Assembly (NCBI RefSeq): GCF_021922985.1
Contig: NZ_CP040788.1
Span: forward strand, 992,001-1,056,000
DNA: 64,000 bases
Origin: Clavibacter michiganensis subsp. tessellarius
GTDB lineage: Bacteria; Actinomycetota; Actinomycetes; Actinomycetales; Microbacteriaceae
Direction: 5' to 3'
Position 1 is the stretch's first letter. Every line of letters begins with the position of its first letter. Under the pieces are notes generated by a model, which was given only the letters and a program-made list of their open reading frames with translations, had not been told where the DNA came from and ran no database searches. Positions 41,970 through 54,099 of the stretch are shown here, piece by piece. The position numbers and the translations under genes were made by a program.

Positions 41970-43013
41970 TTACTTGCTCGGCTTGCTCGTCCCGAGGATA
42001 TCCACCACGTAGACGAGCGTGGAACCCGCGGGGACCTTGGCGGACGCCTGGTCGCCGAATCCGTCGGCGGGCGGGACCACCGCGATGACCTGGTCGCCCA
42101 CGTGCTTGCCCACGAGGGCCTTGGCGAGCCCCGGGGTGACGACCACCGCGGAGGGCGCCGCCGACGCGCCGCCCGTGCTCGCCGTGGCGGGCACCTGGAG
42201 CGGGCCGCCGGCGGCCCAGCTGGATCCGAAGACGGCCTGCTTCTCGGCCGACGCGCTCGTGCCCCAGACGACGCCCGTGTACTGCATCGTGACGACGTCG
42301 CCCCCGGCCACCTCGTCGCCGTCGCCCGCGCGCAGCAGCGCGTCGCGGTACTCGGTGGGCGGCGTGCTCGGCGGGATCGTGACGCCCGGGACGCCGTCGT
42401 CGGTCGTGACGACCGAGGGGAAGCCGGCCTGCGCGGGACGCGGGTCGCCGGTGGCGCGCTCCGGGAAGGAGGACGTGATGTCGACGACGAGGACGAGGCC
42501 GTCCGTCGCCGCGAGCCCGCGGGAGGAGAGGTCCTGGCCCGGGAAGACGGCGGAGACGGGCACGGTGACGGCGAGGCGCGAGCCGACCGGCATGCAGGTC
42601 ATGGCGTCCTCGAGGTACGGGAGCCCCTCGTGCAGCGACGCCGTGGTGAACACGTCCGACCCGGTGGTGCGGGAGTTCGGGGCGACGCGGGCGTAGTCCG
42701 CGAGCGTCTCGCCCGTCTTCCCGTCGACGATGGAGGCCGCCGCGGTGATGCCCTGGTGCGGCTGCACCCGCGCGCCGTCGCCCTCGACGAGGACGGACAC
42801 CTCGGTGCCCGAGGGCTTGAGCGGGGTCGGGAACGTGACGGACGCCGGCGCGCTGCCGACGTCGCCCGTGGCGGTGACCGTGCTCGACGAGGTGCCGGGC
42901 TGCCCGAGGGGCGTGCAGTCGGCCGCGGAACCGGATCCGGAGCCCGAGGGGCTGCAGGCGGCGAGCGACAGGACGATCCCTGCGCAGACGGTGAGCGCGG
43001 CGGAACGGCGCAC
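41970..43013 (-). CDS. FKBP-type peptidyl-prolyl isomerase lipoprotein
   Basis: A 347-residue exported lipoprotein. A type II signal peptide ends in LSLAAC with Cys20 as the lipidated residue. The C-terminal part (about 240-345) is an FKBP domain (VVTMQYTGVVWGT, then GLAKALVGKHVGDQV and LVYVVDIL); residues about 75-210 look like a second, degenerate FKBP-like domain. It would assist folding outside the membrane. AGGAG before the GTG at 43013 fixes the start. Confidence 0.9.
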   Translation of the reverse strand: MRRSAALTVCAGIVLSLAACSPSGSGSGSAADCTPLGQPGTSSSTVTATGDVGSAPASVTFPTPLKPSGTEVSVLVEGDGARVQPHQGITAAASIVDGKTGETLADYARVAPNSRTTGSDVFTTASLHEGLPYLEDAMTCMPVGSRLAVTVPVSAVFPGQDLSSRGLAATDGLVLVVDITSSFPERATGDPRPAQAGFPSVVTTDDGVPGVTIPPSTPPTEYRDALLRAGDGDEVAGGDVVTMQYTGVVWGTSASAEKQAVFGSSWAAGGPLQVPATASTGGASAAPSAVVVTPGLAKALVGKHVGDQVIAVVPPADGFGDQASAKVPAGSTLVYVVDILGTSKPSK

Positions 43014-43074
43014 GTGACTCCTCTTTCGATGGTGGGGGCGGCCGGCACGCACCCGCGTGATCGGCCCTGTCATC

Positions 43075-45872
<2,798 letters not shown>

Positions 45873-45910
45873 GAGCCGTAGGCCCCGGAGGCCGGGACCG
45901 GCGGCTCCTC

Positions 45911-45930
45911 CCGCGCGGCGCCGCGCGGGC
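45911..45930. terminator. GC palindrome between convergent PAC2 and mshC genes
   Basis: CCCGCGCGGCGCCGCGCGGG is a perfect 20-base palindrome in the 75-bp convergent gap, able to form a compact hairpin for termination in both directions. Confidence 0.5.
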
Positions 45931-45947
45931 ACGGGCCGTCGCGGAGG

Positions 45948-47258
45948 TCAGGCCGCCGGGCTCCCCAGCCGCACGCCGAGGAGCGCGTCGACGGCCTCGA
46001 CCTCGACGGGCGCGGCGGGCACGCCCGTGGCCACGCGGAGGTCGACCAGCAGCAGCGCGCCGGGGGTGTCCAGGTCGTCGGCCAGGCGCTCGCGGACGAG
46101 GTGCACCAGCTCGCCGGGCTCCCCGGGCTCCCCAGCTACGACGTCGGCGTCGGCGTCGGCGTCGGCCGACGGCGTCGCGTCGGCGGCCCAGGCGTCCCAC
46201 GCGGCGAGCCGGGCGACGGACTCCTCCAGGAGCGCGTCCGTCCACTCCCAGTCGGCGCGGTAGTGCTGCGCGAGGAGCGCGAGGCGGATGGCGCGCGGAT
46301 CCACGCCCGCGGCCCGCAGGCGCGACACGAGCACGAGGTTGCCGAGCGACTTGCTCATCTTCTCGCCCTGGTAGGCGACCATGCCGGAGTGCGCGTAGAC
46401 GCACGCGAAGTCCTCGCCGGTGAGGGCGGAGGCATGGCCGGCGGACATCTCGTGGTGCGGGAAGATCAGGTCGCTGCCACCGCCCTGAACGGTGACCGGG
46501 CGGTCGAGCTTCCGCAGGGCGATGACCGCGCACTCGATGTGCCAGCCGGGCCGGCCGCGGCCGACGACGCTGTCCCACGCGGGCTCGCCCGCGCGCTCGG
46601 CGCGCCACAGCAGCGGATCCAGCGGGTCGCGCTTGCCGGGGCGGTCCGGGTCGCCGCCACGCTCGGCGGAGAGCACAGCCATGGTGTCGCGGTCGTAGCC
46701 GCTCTCGTCGCCGAGGGCCCACGGGCCGTCCTCGCCCGCGCGGGCGACGTCGAAGTAGAGGTCCCGGGCACCGGGCTCGGCGGCGTCCGGCGTCGCGACC
46801 GGGTACGCCGTGCCGCGGCGCACGAGCTCGGCGACCGCGGCCGCCACCTCGTCGACGACCTCCGTGACGCCGACGTAGGAGTCGGGCGGCAGGATCCGCA
46901 GCGCCTCCATGTCGGTGCGGAAGAGCTCGACCTGCTCGGCGGCGAGGTCGCGCCAGTCGACGCCCGTGGCCGTGGCGCGCTCCAACAGCGGGTCGTCGAC
47001 GTCGGTCACGTTCTGCACGTAGGCGACGTCGTAGCCGCGGTCGAGCCACACGCGCTGCAGCGTGTCGAACGCGAGGTACGTGGACGCGTGGCCGAGGTGC
47101 GTGGCGTCGTAGGGGGTGATGCCGCAGACGTAGAGGCCCACGCGGCCGTCGCCCACGCACTCGGCGGGGCGCACGGATCCGGTGCTCGTGTCGTGCAGGT
47201 GCGGGACGGGCGGCTCCCCCGGGACGGCGGGGACGGCGGGGCGTGACCAGGCGCGCAC
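45948..47258 (-). CDS. mshC: Mycothiol cysteine ligase MshC
   Basis: A 436-residue cysteinyl-tRNA-synthetase-like enzyme that joins cysteine to glucosamine-inositol in mycothiol synthesis. Cys45 in YVCGITPYD is the first zinc ligand, HLGH (54-57) the HIGH motif, WHIECA and FPHHEMS complete the zinc/active site, and EKMSKSLGN is the KMSKS loop. No tRNA-binding domain follows, which separates it from CysS. An Asp-Ala repeat (codon repeat at about 46140-46180) sits in a C-terminal loop. GTG start, four bases after the uppP stop. Confidence 0.93.
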   Translation of the reverse strand: MRAWSRPAVPAVPGEPPVPHLHDTSTGSVRPAECVGDGRVGLYVCGITPYDATHLGHASTYLAFDTLQRVWLDRGYDVAYVQNVTDVDDPLLERATATGVDWRDLAAEQVELFRTDMEALRILPPDSYVGVTEVVDEVAAAVAELVRRGTAYPVATPDAAEPGARDLYFDVARAGEDGPWALGDESGYDRDTMAVLSAERGGDPDRPGKRDPLDPLLWRAERAGEPAWDSVVGRGRPGWHIECAVIALRKLDRPVTVQGGGSDLIFPHHEMSAGHASALTGEDFACVYAHSGMVAYQGEKMSKSLGNLVLVSRLRAAGVDPRAIRLALLAQHYRADWEWTDALLEESVARLAAWDAWAADATPSADADADADVVAGEPGEPGELVHLVRERLADDLDTPGALLLVDLRVATGVPAAPVEVEAVDALLGVRLGSPAA

Positions 47259-47262
47259 GGGA

Positions 47263-48081
47263 TCAGGCCGCGATCGCGCCCGTGCCCAGCAGCACGAGCA
47301 GCACGACGCCGAGGGCGACGCGGTAGACGACGAAGGGCATGAACGTGCGCGTGGAGATGTAGCGCATGAGGCCGGCGATGACCGCGAGGCCGACGACGAA
47401 GGCGATGAGCGTCGCGACCGCGGTCTGCCCGGCGCCCGCCTGCCCGGTCTCGTCGAAGCTCTTCACGAGCTCGTAGAGGCCGCTGCCGAACACCGCCGGC
47501 ACCGCGAGGAGGAACGAGTACTCCGCCGCGACCGGGCGGGCGTAGCCGAACGCGCGCGCCGCCGTCGTGGTCGCGCCCGAGCGCGAGACGCCGGGCACGA
47601 GGGCGAGCGCCTGGGCGATGCCGATGCTCACGCCGTGCCCGTAGGTCATGTCCTTCTCCCCGCGATCGCTGCGGCTGTACCGGTCGGCGAGGCCGAGCAG
47701 GATGCCGAACACGATGAGCACGATCGCGACGATCCAGAGGGAGCGGAAGGTGCTGCGGATCGTGTCCTGGAAGAGGTAGCCCGCGATGCCGATGGGGATG
47801 GTGCCGATGATGACGAGCCAGCCCATGCGCACGTCCGGGTCGCCCTTCGGCATGCCGCCGCGGAGCGAGCGGGACCAAGCCGACAGGACCTTGCCGATGC
47901 GCTTGCGGAAGAACACCACGACCGCGAGCTCCGTGCCGAGCTGCGTGATGGCGGTGAACGTGGCGCCCGGGTCGCCGCCCATGAAGAGCCCGGCGATGCG
48001 GAGGTGCGCGCTCGAGGAGATGGGCAGGAACTCGGTCAGGCCCTGGACGAGGCCCAGGATGATCGCCTCGAGATAGCTCAA
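47263..48081 (-). CDS. uppP: Undecaprenyl-diphosphatase UppP (BacA)
   Basis: A 272-residue membrane phosphatase that recycles the cell-wall lipid carrier. The two family motifs are present: [13 protein letters not shown] with Glu17, and [10 protein letters not shown]. About eight membrane segments. The start is a TTG at 48081, supported by GGAG seven bases upstream. Adjacent to mshC, four bases apart, as is common in actinobacteria. Confidence 0.95.
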   Translation of the reverse strand: MSYLEAIILGLVQGLTEFLPISSSAHLRIAGLFMGGDPGATFTAITQLGTELAVVVFFRKRIGKVLSAWSRSLRGGMPKGDPDVRMGWLVIIGTIPIGIAGYLFQDTIRSTFRSLWIVAIVLIVFGILLGLADRYSRSDRGEKDMTYGHGVSIGIAQALALVPGVSRSGATTTAARAFGYARPVAAEYSFLLAVPAVFGSGLYELVKSFDETGQAGAGQTAVATLIAFVVGLAVIAGLMRYISTRTFMPFVVYRVALGVVLLVLLGTGAIAA

Positions 48082-48123
48082 ACGGGTGCTCCAAGTGTCG
48101 GGTGGCCCACCTGGGGCTCGGTT

Positions 48124-49434
48124 CTAGTACGTCAGGAGGAGGTCGCGGAGGACCTGCCTCCCGAAGACTAGTGCGTCGAGCGGGACGCGCTCGTCGACGC
48201 CGTGGAACATCGCCGGGAAGTCCATCGAGGCCGGGAGCTTGAGCGGCGCGAAGCCGTATCCGGTGATCCCGAGGAGGCTGAGGGCCTTGTTGTCCGTGCC
48301 CCCGGAGAGCATGTACGGCAGCACCTCGGCGTCGGGGTCGTGCGTCCCGAGGGTGGCGACCATGGCGTCGACGAGCGGACCGTCGAACGGGTTCTCGAGG
48401 CCGACGTCCTGGTGCACGATGCGCACCTCGACGCCCTCGCCCGCGAGCTCGCGGACGCGCGCGAGCACCTGGTCCTCCTCGCCCGGGAGCACCCGGATGT
48501 CGACGAGCGCCTCGGCGGTGTCGGGGATCACGTTGTGCTTGTAGCCGGCGGCGAGGAGCGTCGGGTTCGTGGTGGTGCGGAGCGTCGCGGCGATGAACTT
48601 GGACGCCGTGCCCGTGGCGATCGCCAGGTCGTCCGGGGTGACCTGCGTCGGGTCGGCGCCGACGATGCGGGCGATCTCGTCGAGCAGCTGACGCGTGGTG
48701 TCGGTGAGGTGGACGGGCCACTCCTCCATGCCGATGCGCGCGACCGCGCCCGCGAGCCGGGTGACGGCGTTGTCGCGGTTGACCTGCGAGCCATGGCCCG
48801 CGGTGCCGGTGGCGACCAGGCGGATCCAGATGAGCGCCTTCTCCCCCGTCTGCAGCAGGTACGCGCGCTTGCCCGCCAGGTCGATCGAGTAGCCGCCGAC
48901 CTCGCTGATGGCCTCGGTCGCGCCGGCGAACCACTCGGGGCGGTTCTCGACGACGTAGGCGGAGCCGAGCACGCCGCCGGCCTCCTCGTCGGAGAAGAAG
49001 CCCATGATGAGGTCGCGCTCGGGTGCGCGGCCCGAGGTGATGATCTCCTGCAACGCGGTGATCATCATCGCGTCCATGTTCTTCATGTCGACCGCGCCGC
49101 GGCCCCAGAGCATGCCGTCCTTGATCACGCCGCCGAACGGGTCGACGGACCAGTTCGCGGGGTCGGCGGGGACGACGTCGAGGTGGCCGTGCACGACGAG
49201 CGCGGGCTTGTCGCGGTTGCGGCCCGGGATGCGCGCGAGGACGCTCGTGCGACCGGGCGCCGCGTCGATCAGCTCCGGCTTCAGCCCAAGGTCCAGCAGG
49301 TGCTGCTCGACGTACTCGGCGGCCTCCGTCTCCCCCTCCGACCGGCCCTCGCCGTGGTTGGTCGTGTCGAACCGGATGAGGTCGCGGGCGATCCGGGCGG
49401 TGGCGTCGAGGTCGTCGGGGAGCGTGTCGGTCAT
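48124..49434 (-). CDS. M20 family metallopeptidase/deacylase
   Basis: A 436-residue zinc hydrolase of the ArgE/DapE/CPG2 group. Metal and catalytic residues appear in VVHGHLDVVPAD (His and Asp), RGAVDMKNMDAM (bridging Asp) and FFSDEEAGG (Glu-Glu); the lid/dimerisation domain lies about 200-320. Substrate is probably a peptide or N-acyl amino acid. A TAGCGT -10 about seven bases before the ATG suggests leaderless transcription. It is upstream of uppP by 42 bp. Confidence 0.9.
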   Translation of the reverse strand: MTDTLPDDLDATARIARDLIRFDTTNHGEGRSEGETEAAEYVEQHLLDLGLKPELIDAAPGRTSVLARIPGRNRDKPALVVHGHLDVVPADPANWSVDPFGGVIKDGMLWGRGAVDMKNMDAMMITALQEIITSGRAPERDLIMGFFSDEEAGGVLGSAYVVENRPEWFAGATEAISEVGGYSIDLAGKRAYLLQTGEKALIWIRLVATGTAGHGSQVNRDNAVTRLAGAVARIGMEEWPVHLTDTTRQLLDEIARIVGADPTQVTPDDLAIATGTASKFIAATLRTTTNPTLLAAGYKHNVIPDTAEALVDIRVLPGEEDQVLARVRELAGEGVEVRIVHQDVGLENPFDGPLVDAMVATLGTHDPDAEVLPYMLSGGTDNKALSLLGITGYGFAPLKLPASMDFPAMFHGVDERVPLDALVFGRQVLRDLLLTY

Positions 49435-49548
49435 GGGTCCACGCTATCGAGGCCGGGCACGGGCGTCCGGCCCGCGGGTGGTCGAGAGGCCTCCCGAGCC
49501 GTGCTAATGTCGTCTCTCGGCAGCCGGAGACGGCGGGCCGCACATCCT

Positions 49549-49634
49549 GTCCGGATGGCGGAATTGGTAGACGCGCTAGCTTGAGGTGCTAGTGCCCGTA
49601 TTAGGGCGTGGGGGTTCAAGTCCCCCTTCGGACA
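49549..49634 (+). tRNA. tRNA-Leu (anticodon GAG)
   Basis: Class II tRNA of 86 bases. The acceptor stem pairs 49549-49555 with 49627-49633 (one G-U); the anticodon stem CTAGC/GCTAG encloses loop TTGAGGT, giving anticodon GAG (CUC/CUU codons); a long variable arm (TGCCC/GGGCG) and the T-arm GGGGG-TTCAAGT-CCCCC follow. The 3' CCA is not encoded. Confidence 0.97.
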
Positions 49635-49639
49635 CACAC

Positions 49640-49677
49640 GAGAGCCGGTCGGATCCTTCGGGATCCGGCCGGCTCTC
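49640..49677 (+). terminator. Terminator of the tRNA-Leu transcript
   Basis: A fully paired 17-bp stem (49640-49656 with 49661-49677, one G-U) capped by a TTCG tetraloop and followed by TCTTTCT, an unusually classical terminator for this genome. Confidence 0.9.
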
Positions 49678-49795
49678 TCTTTCTCCTCGTCGCCGCGGGC
49701 GACGACCGCGCGCCCGTTCCCGGGCTCCTCGGCCGGCGTCGGGCTACAGTCGCACTCGGCCCGCACGAGGCCACCGGACCCGAGAGCGAGATCGC

Positions 49796-50812
49796 ATGAC
49801 CGTCGTCGACAGCGCCGTGTACGTCCAGGGGGTCCGCACCGCGGATCCGGAGAGCCTCGACGAGACGTTCGAGGTGCTGCGCGAACGCCGGGGCCTCGCC
49901 TGGATCGGCCTCTACCGGCCGGACGCCGACGAGCTCCGCCACGTCGCGGACGAGTTCGGGCTGCACCCGCTGGCCGTCGAGGACGCCCTCACCGGCCACC
50001 AGCGCTCGAAGATGGAGCGCTACGGCGACACGTGGTTCGTCGTCCTCCGGCCCGCCCGCTACGTCGACGCCGACGAGCGCGTCGAGTTCGGCGAGCTGCA
50101 CGTGTTCGTGGGCCCCGACTTCGTGGTCACCATCCGCCACGCCGAGTCGCCCGACCTGTCCGCCGTCCGCCGCCGCCTGGAGGACGACCCCGAGCTGCTC
50201 GGGCTCGGCGCCACCGCCGTGCTCTACGCGATCCTCGACCAGGTCGTCGACGAGTACGGCCCCGTCGCCGCGGGCCTCGAGGACGACGTGGACGAGATCG
50301 AGGACCAGATCTTCGGCGCCGACCCCGACGTCTCCCGCCGCATCTACGCCCTGATGCGCGAGGTCACCGCCTTCCAGCGCGCGACTGCGCCCCTCGGCGC
50401 CATGCTCGACGACCTGCGGGTCACCGCCGAGCGGCGCGATGTGGACCTGGAGCTCCGACGGGGCTTCCGCGACGTCCACGACCACGTCATCCGCGTCGCC
50501 GAGCGGGCCGACGCATTCCGCACGCTGCTGCAGAACGCGCTCACGGTGCACACGACCCTCGTGGGCCAGCGCCAGAACGACGAGATGAAGCGGCTCACCG
50601 AGACGAGCCTCGCGCAGAACGACCAGGTCAAGCGGATCTCGTCCTGGGCCGCGATCCTCTTCGCGCCCACGCTGGTCGGCACCATCTACGGCATGAACTT
50701 CACCAACATGCCGGAGCTGAAGTGGACCTACGGCTACCCGCTCGCGCTCGGCCTCATGGTCGTGATGGGCGGCATCCTCTACGCCGCGTTCCGGAAGCGC
50801 GGCTGGATCTGA
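49796..50812 (+). CDS. corA: CorA-family divalent-cation transporter
   Basis: A 338-residue Mg2+/Co2+ channel protein. A cytoplasmic alpha/beta funnel (1-150) and long helices precede two C-terminal membrane segments; the selectivity motif YGMNF lies at the end of the first. The basic end FRKRGW is cytoplasmic. TACAGT at 49745-49750 is a likely -10. Monocistronic. Confidence 0.94.
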   Translation: MTVVDSAVYVQGVRTADPESLDETFEVLRERRGLAWIGLYRPDADELRHVADEFGLHPLAVEDALTGHQRSKMERYGDTWFVVLRPARYVDADERVEFGELHVFVGPDFVVTIRHAESPDLSAVRRRLEDDPELLGLGATAVLYAILDQVVDEYGPVAAGLEDDVDEIEDQIFGADPDVSRRIYALMREVTAFQRATAPLGAMLDDLRVTAERRDVDLELRRGFRDVHDHVIRVAERADAFRTLLQNALTVHTTLVGQRQNDEMKRLTETSLAQNDQVKRISSWAAILFAPTLVGTIYGMNFTNMPELKWTYGYPLALGLMVVMGGILYAAFRKRGWI

Positions 50813-50856
50813 TCCCCGGGCCGGTCGGCCGTCCGCCGCGCCGATAGGGTGACGGG

Positions 50857-51822
50857 ATGCGCGTCGTCGTCATCGGAGCCACCGGCCACATCGGGACCTT
50901 CCTCGTCCCCCGCCTCGTCGACTCCGGCCACGACGTCGTCGCCGTCAGCCGCGGCACCCGCGAGCCCTACCGCGGGTCCCCGCTCTGGGATCGCGTCGAG
51001 CGCGTCACGGCGGACCGCGACGCCGAGGACGCCGCCGGCACCTTCGCCGAGCGGATCGCGGCGCTCGCGCCCGAGGTCGTGATCGACCTCGTGTGCTTCA
51101 CGCCCGAGTCGGCGCGCCACCTCGTCGAGGGGCTGCGCGGCCGCATCCGCCACCTCGTCCACGTCGGCAGCATCTGGACCCACGGCCTGAGCGCCGCGCT
51201 CCCCCTCCGCGAGGACGACCCCAAGGAGCCGTTCGGCGAGTACGGCGTGCGGAAGGCCGAGATCGAGCGGTACCTGATCCACGAGTCGCGGTCGGGCGGC
51301 GTGCCGTCCACGGTGGTGCACCCCGGCCACATCAGCGGCGGCGGCTGGCCCGTCATCACACCCGTCGGCAACCTCGATCCCGCCGTCTGGACCGCGCTCG
51401 CCACGGGCGCGCCCCTCGCCGTGCCGGGATCCGGCAGCGAGACCATGCACCACGTGCACGCCGACGACGTCGCGCAGGTGGTGCAGCTGGCCGTCGTGAA
51501 CCGCGAGACGGCCGTGGGCGAGAGCTTCCACGCCGTCTCCGAGCGCGCCCTGTCCGTCCGCGGTTTCGCCCACGCCGCCGCGGCCTGGTTCGGCCGCGAG
51601 CCCGAGCTCGAGCACCTCGACTGGGACGGCTTCCGGGCGCGCACGGACCCGGAGCACGCGGACGCCAGCTGGGAGCACCTCAGCCGCAGCCACGTCGCCA
51701 GCATCGAGAAGGCGCGGGACGTGCTCGGCTACGCGCCGCGGTACACGAGCGAGGAGGCGGCCCGCGAGGCCGTCGAGTGGATGGTGCGGTCGGGCGAGCT
51801 GGACGTGCCGCTCCCCCGCTGA
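50857..51822 (+). CDS. NAD-dependent epimerase/dehydratase-like protein
   Basis: A 321-residue extended SDR. The nucleotide-binding motif is GATGHIG at 8-14; the active-site Tyr and Lys are in YGVRKAE (YxxxK), with a Ser in HVGSIWTHG. The substrate domain contains HVHADDVAQVV, as in sugar epimerases. No sugar-nucleotide genes are nearby, so substrate is unknown. TAGGGT at 50845-50850, six bases before the ATG, predicts a leaderless message. Confidence 0.85.
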   Translation: MRVVVIGATGHIGTFLVPRLVDSGHDVVAVSRGTREPYRGSPLWDRVERVTADRDAEDAAGTFAERIAALAPEVVIDLVCFTPESARHLVEGLRGRIRHLVHVGSIWTHGLSAALPLREDDPKEPFGEYGVRKAEIERYLIHESRSGGVPSTVVHPGHISGGGWPVITPVGNLDPAVWTALATGAPLAVPGSGSETMHHVHADDVAQVVQLAVVNRETAVGESFHAVSERALSVRGFAHAAAAWFGREPELEHLDWDGFRARTDPEHADASWEHLSRSHVASIEKARDVLGYAPRYTSEEAAREAVEWMVRSGELDVPLPR

Positions 51823-51871
51823 GCGCGCGAGGATACGACGCCCCCGGCGTCCCGGCTCCCGCCGCGCGACG

Positions 51872-53209
51872 TCAGACGAAGCGCGCGTCGAGCACGAGCC
51901 GGGTGCGGACCGCGAGCAGGCGCTCGGGCTCCATCGCGGTGAGGCCGGGCAGTCCCTGGGCGACGTGGTCGGCCAGCAGCGTGCGCGCGACGGCGTAGGC
52001 CGGGATCGCGTGCGGGTCGTCGGCGCCGTGCAGGACGACCGGCGCCGCGCCGAGCACGCCCGAGGGGAGCGACAGCACGAGCCCGACCACCGGCACGTCC
52101 ATCTCCCGGGCGAGCGCGCGCGCTCGGGCGTCGAGGCTCCGGAGGACCCCGGCGCGCGCCGCGGGGTCGGTCGCCGCGGCGGATCCGCCGGGCACCGACT
52201 CGACGGCGACGAGCCCCTGCGGCCCGAGCACCAGGTGGTCGACGGCGTCGCCCGAGCGCGGCACGGCCACGCTGTTCCAGAACGCGTACGACGGCCCGAG
52301 CTCCATGAGCTCGCGCGCCGTCTCCTCCTGGGCCACGGCGGCGCGGAGGGCCGCGGCCGCCTCCTCGGGGACCTCCGCGACGAGGTCGGCTGCGTAGGCG
52401 TCGGCCTCGAAGCGCCGGCGGAGCCCCTCGAGGCGCGTCAGCCGGTCGCTGTAGGCCGCCATCAGGTCGGGGTAGGCGCGCAGCGCCCGCTCGTGCGCGA
52501 GCACGTCCTCCTGCAGACGTCGGGCGGCGACGCGACGCGGCTCCTCCGAGCGGAACCAGGCGCGGCCGAGGGGGCCGGCGAGGGCGAGGCCCGCGCTCGC
52601 GCCGAGGACCGCGCCCGCGAGCGCGCCGATCGCCCCGAGGCCCGCGACGAGCAGCACGACGGCGAGGACCACGGCGAGCACGGGCGGGGCGACGGCGCGC
52701 GTCCGCCGCACGTACGGTCCGGGCTCGGGCGACAGCGCCGGGCCGCCCCGCGGCGGGACGGGCGTCGCCGGCACGACGGGCTCGGCGGGATCCGCCAGCC
52801 ACTCCCGCACGAGCGCCAGGTAGCGGAGGCGGGCGAAGCCGCCGGGGTGGCCGAAGCTGCGGGTGCGGGCGGCACCGCGCTGCCGGGGCGCTCCCGGGCG
52901 GCCTCGGCGCGCGGCCGGATCCCAGGCCGGTCCCGCGGTCGACTCCGGGTGCGCGGGGTGCGCGCGTCCCGCGTCCTCGGGGGCGGCGGGAGCGTCGCGG
53001 AGGGTGCGCTCGTAGCGGGCGCGGCTCTCGGGATCGCCGACGGCCTCGAACGCGTCGCGCACGGCCTGGAACTCGTCGGCGCTCCCGCCCATGTCCGGGT
53101 GGGCGGCGCGGACGCGGCGGCGGTAGGCGCGGCGGATCTCGTCCTGGGACGCGGCCGCGTCCACGCCGAGCACGGCGTACGCGTCGGCGTCGCGCGACGG
53201 GACGGGCAT
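51872..53209 (-). CDS. Membrane-anchored J-domain protein with NERD-like region
   Basis: A 445-residue protein with an N-terminal J domain (residues 8-72; HPD at 37-39), a basic Pro-rich linker, two adjacent hydrophobic segments near 190-235, a helical section and a C-terminal domain whose VDHLVLGPQGLVAVES resembles the core strand of NERD nuclease-related domains. The J domain would recruit DnaK to the membrane. GAGGAG before the ATG at 53209 sets the start. The NERD resemblance is by eye and key nuclease residues are uncertain. Confidence 0.75.
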   Translation of the reverse strand: MPVPSRDADAYAVLGVDAAASQDEIRRAYRRRVRAAHPDMGGSADEFQAVRDAFEAVGDPESRARYERTLRDAPAAPEDAGRAHPAHPESTAGPAWDPAARRGRPGAPRQRGAARTRSFGHPGGFARLRYLALVREWLADPAEPVVPATPVPPRGGPALSPEPGPYVRRTRAVAPPVLAVVLAVVLLVAGLGAIGALAGAVLGASAGLALAGPLGRAWFRSEEPRRVAARRLQEDVLAHERALRAYPDLMAAYSDRLTRLEGLRRRFEADAYAADLVAEVPEEAAAALRAAVAQEETARELMELGPSYAFWNSVAVPRSGDAVDHLVLGPQGLVAVESVPGGSAAATDPAARAGVLRSLDARARALAREMDVPVVGLVLSLPSGVLGAAPVVLHGADDPHAIPAYAVARTLLADHVAQGLPGLTAMEPERLLAVRTRLVLDARFV

Positions 53210-53457
53210 GGGACTCCTCGCGGGCGCCGGTCGGGCGGCTCCCAGGATGCCGAGCGTAGGCGAGGTCGCCTGGGCGACGCCCGAGCGCCGGATGCACGCC
53301 CCGCGCACCTCTCGACCACGGGCGCGCCCGCCCGCGCCGCGCGCGTGATACCACCTGCCACGCCGCGCCCGCGAACTTCGCGCCTCCCGGCAAGCCTGCG
53401 TAGGGTGTCCCCCGCCGACGCCCCTCCCGGTGACCGACCGACGCAGAGGAGACCGAC

Positions 53458-54099
53458 ATGTGGGACTTCCTGTCCGCCCGAGCCGACCAGATCGCCTTCT
53501 CCGCCTGGCAGCACCTCAGCCTCGTGGTGCAGTGCCTGGTGCTCGCCACCCTGATCGCCGTGGGCATCGCGGCCGCCGTGTACCGCAGCCGCCCGCTCAC
53601 GTCGCTCGCCAACAGCGTGTCCGCCGTCGGCCTCACGCTCCCCGCGTTCGCGCTGGTGGGACTGCTCATCGCGCCCCTCGGCTTCGGCGTGCCCCCCGCG
53701 GTCGCGGTCGTCACGTTCTTCGCGACGCTCCCGATCCTCCGCAACGCGGTGGTGGGGCTCGCGGGCATCGACCCGACGATCGTCGAGTCGGCGCGCGGGA
53801 TCGGCATGGGGCGGATGCGCACGCTCCTCCGCGTGGAGCTGCCGCTCGCCTGGCCCGTCATCCTCGGCGGCATCCGCGTGTCCGCGCAGATGGTCATGGG
53901 GATCGCCGCGGTCGCCGCCTACGTGCTGGGACCGGGGCTCGGCGGCTTCATCTTCTCCGGGCTCTCCCGGCTCGGCGGCCAGAACTCCACCGAGTCCGTC
54001 CTCACCGGCGTCGTCGGCGTCGTCCTGCTCGCCCTCCTGCTCGACCTCGTCCTCGTCGGCATCGGCCGGCTCACCACACCGAGAGGCATCCGTGTCTGA
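53458..54099 (+). CDS. Osmoprotectant ABC transporter permease 1
   Basis: A 213-residue permease of the OpuC/ProW type with about five membrane segments and the cytoplasmic coupling motif VESARGIGMGRMRTLLRVELP. It forms the channel with the second permease at 55384. AGAGGAGA about 8 nt before the ATG; TAGGGT at 53401 may be the -10 of the whole four-gene operon. Substrate by family: glycine betaine, choline or carnitine. Confidence 0.9.
   Translation: MWDFLSARADQIAFSAWQHLSLVVQCLVLATLIAVGIAAAVYRSRPLTSLANSVSAVGLTLPAFALVGLLIAPLGFGVPPAVAVVTFFATLPILRNAVVGLAGIDPTIVESARGIGMGRMRTLLRVELPLAWPVILGGIRVSAQMVMGIAAVAAYVLGPGLGGFIFSGLSRLGGQNSTESVLTGVVGVVLLALLLDLVLVGIGRLTTPRGIRV

Noticed and set aside
46140-46180. 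Hexamer repeat in mshC as a regulatory or variable tract
   Set aside because: It encodes a short Asp-Ala loop in frame; too short and imperfect to claim more.
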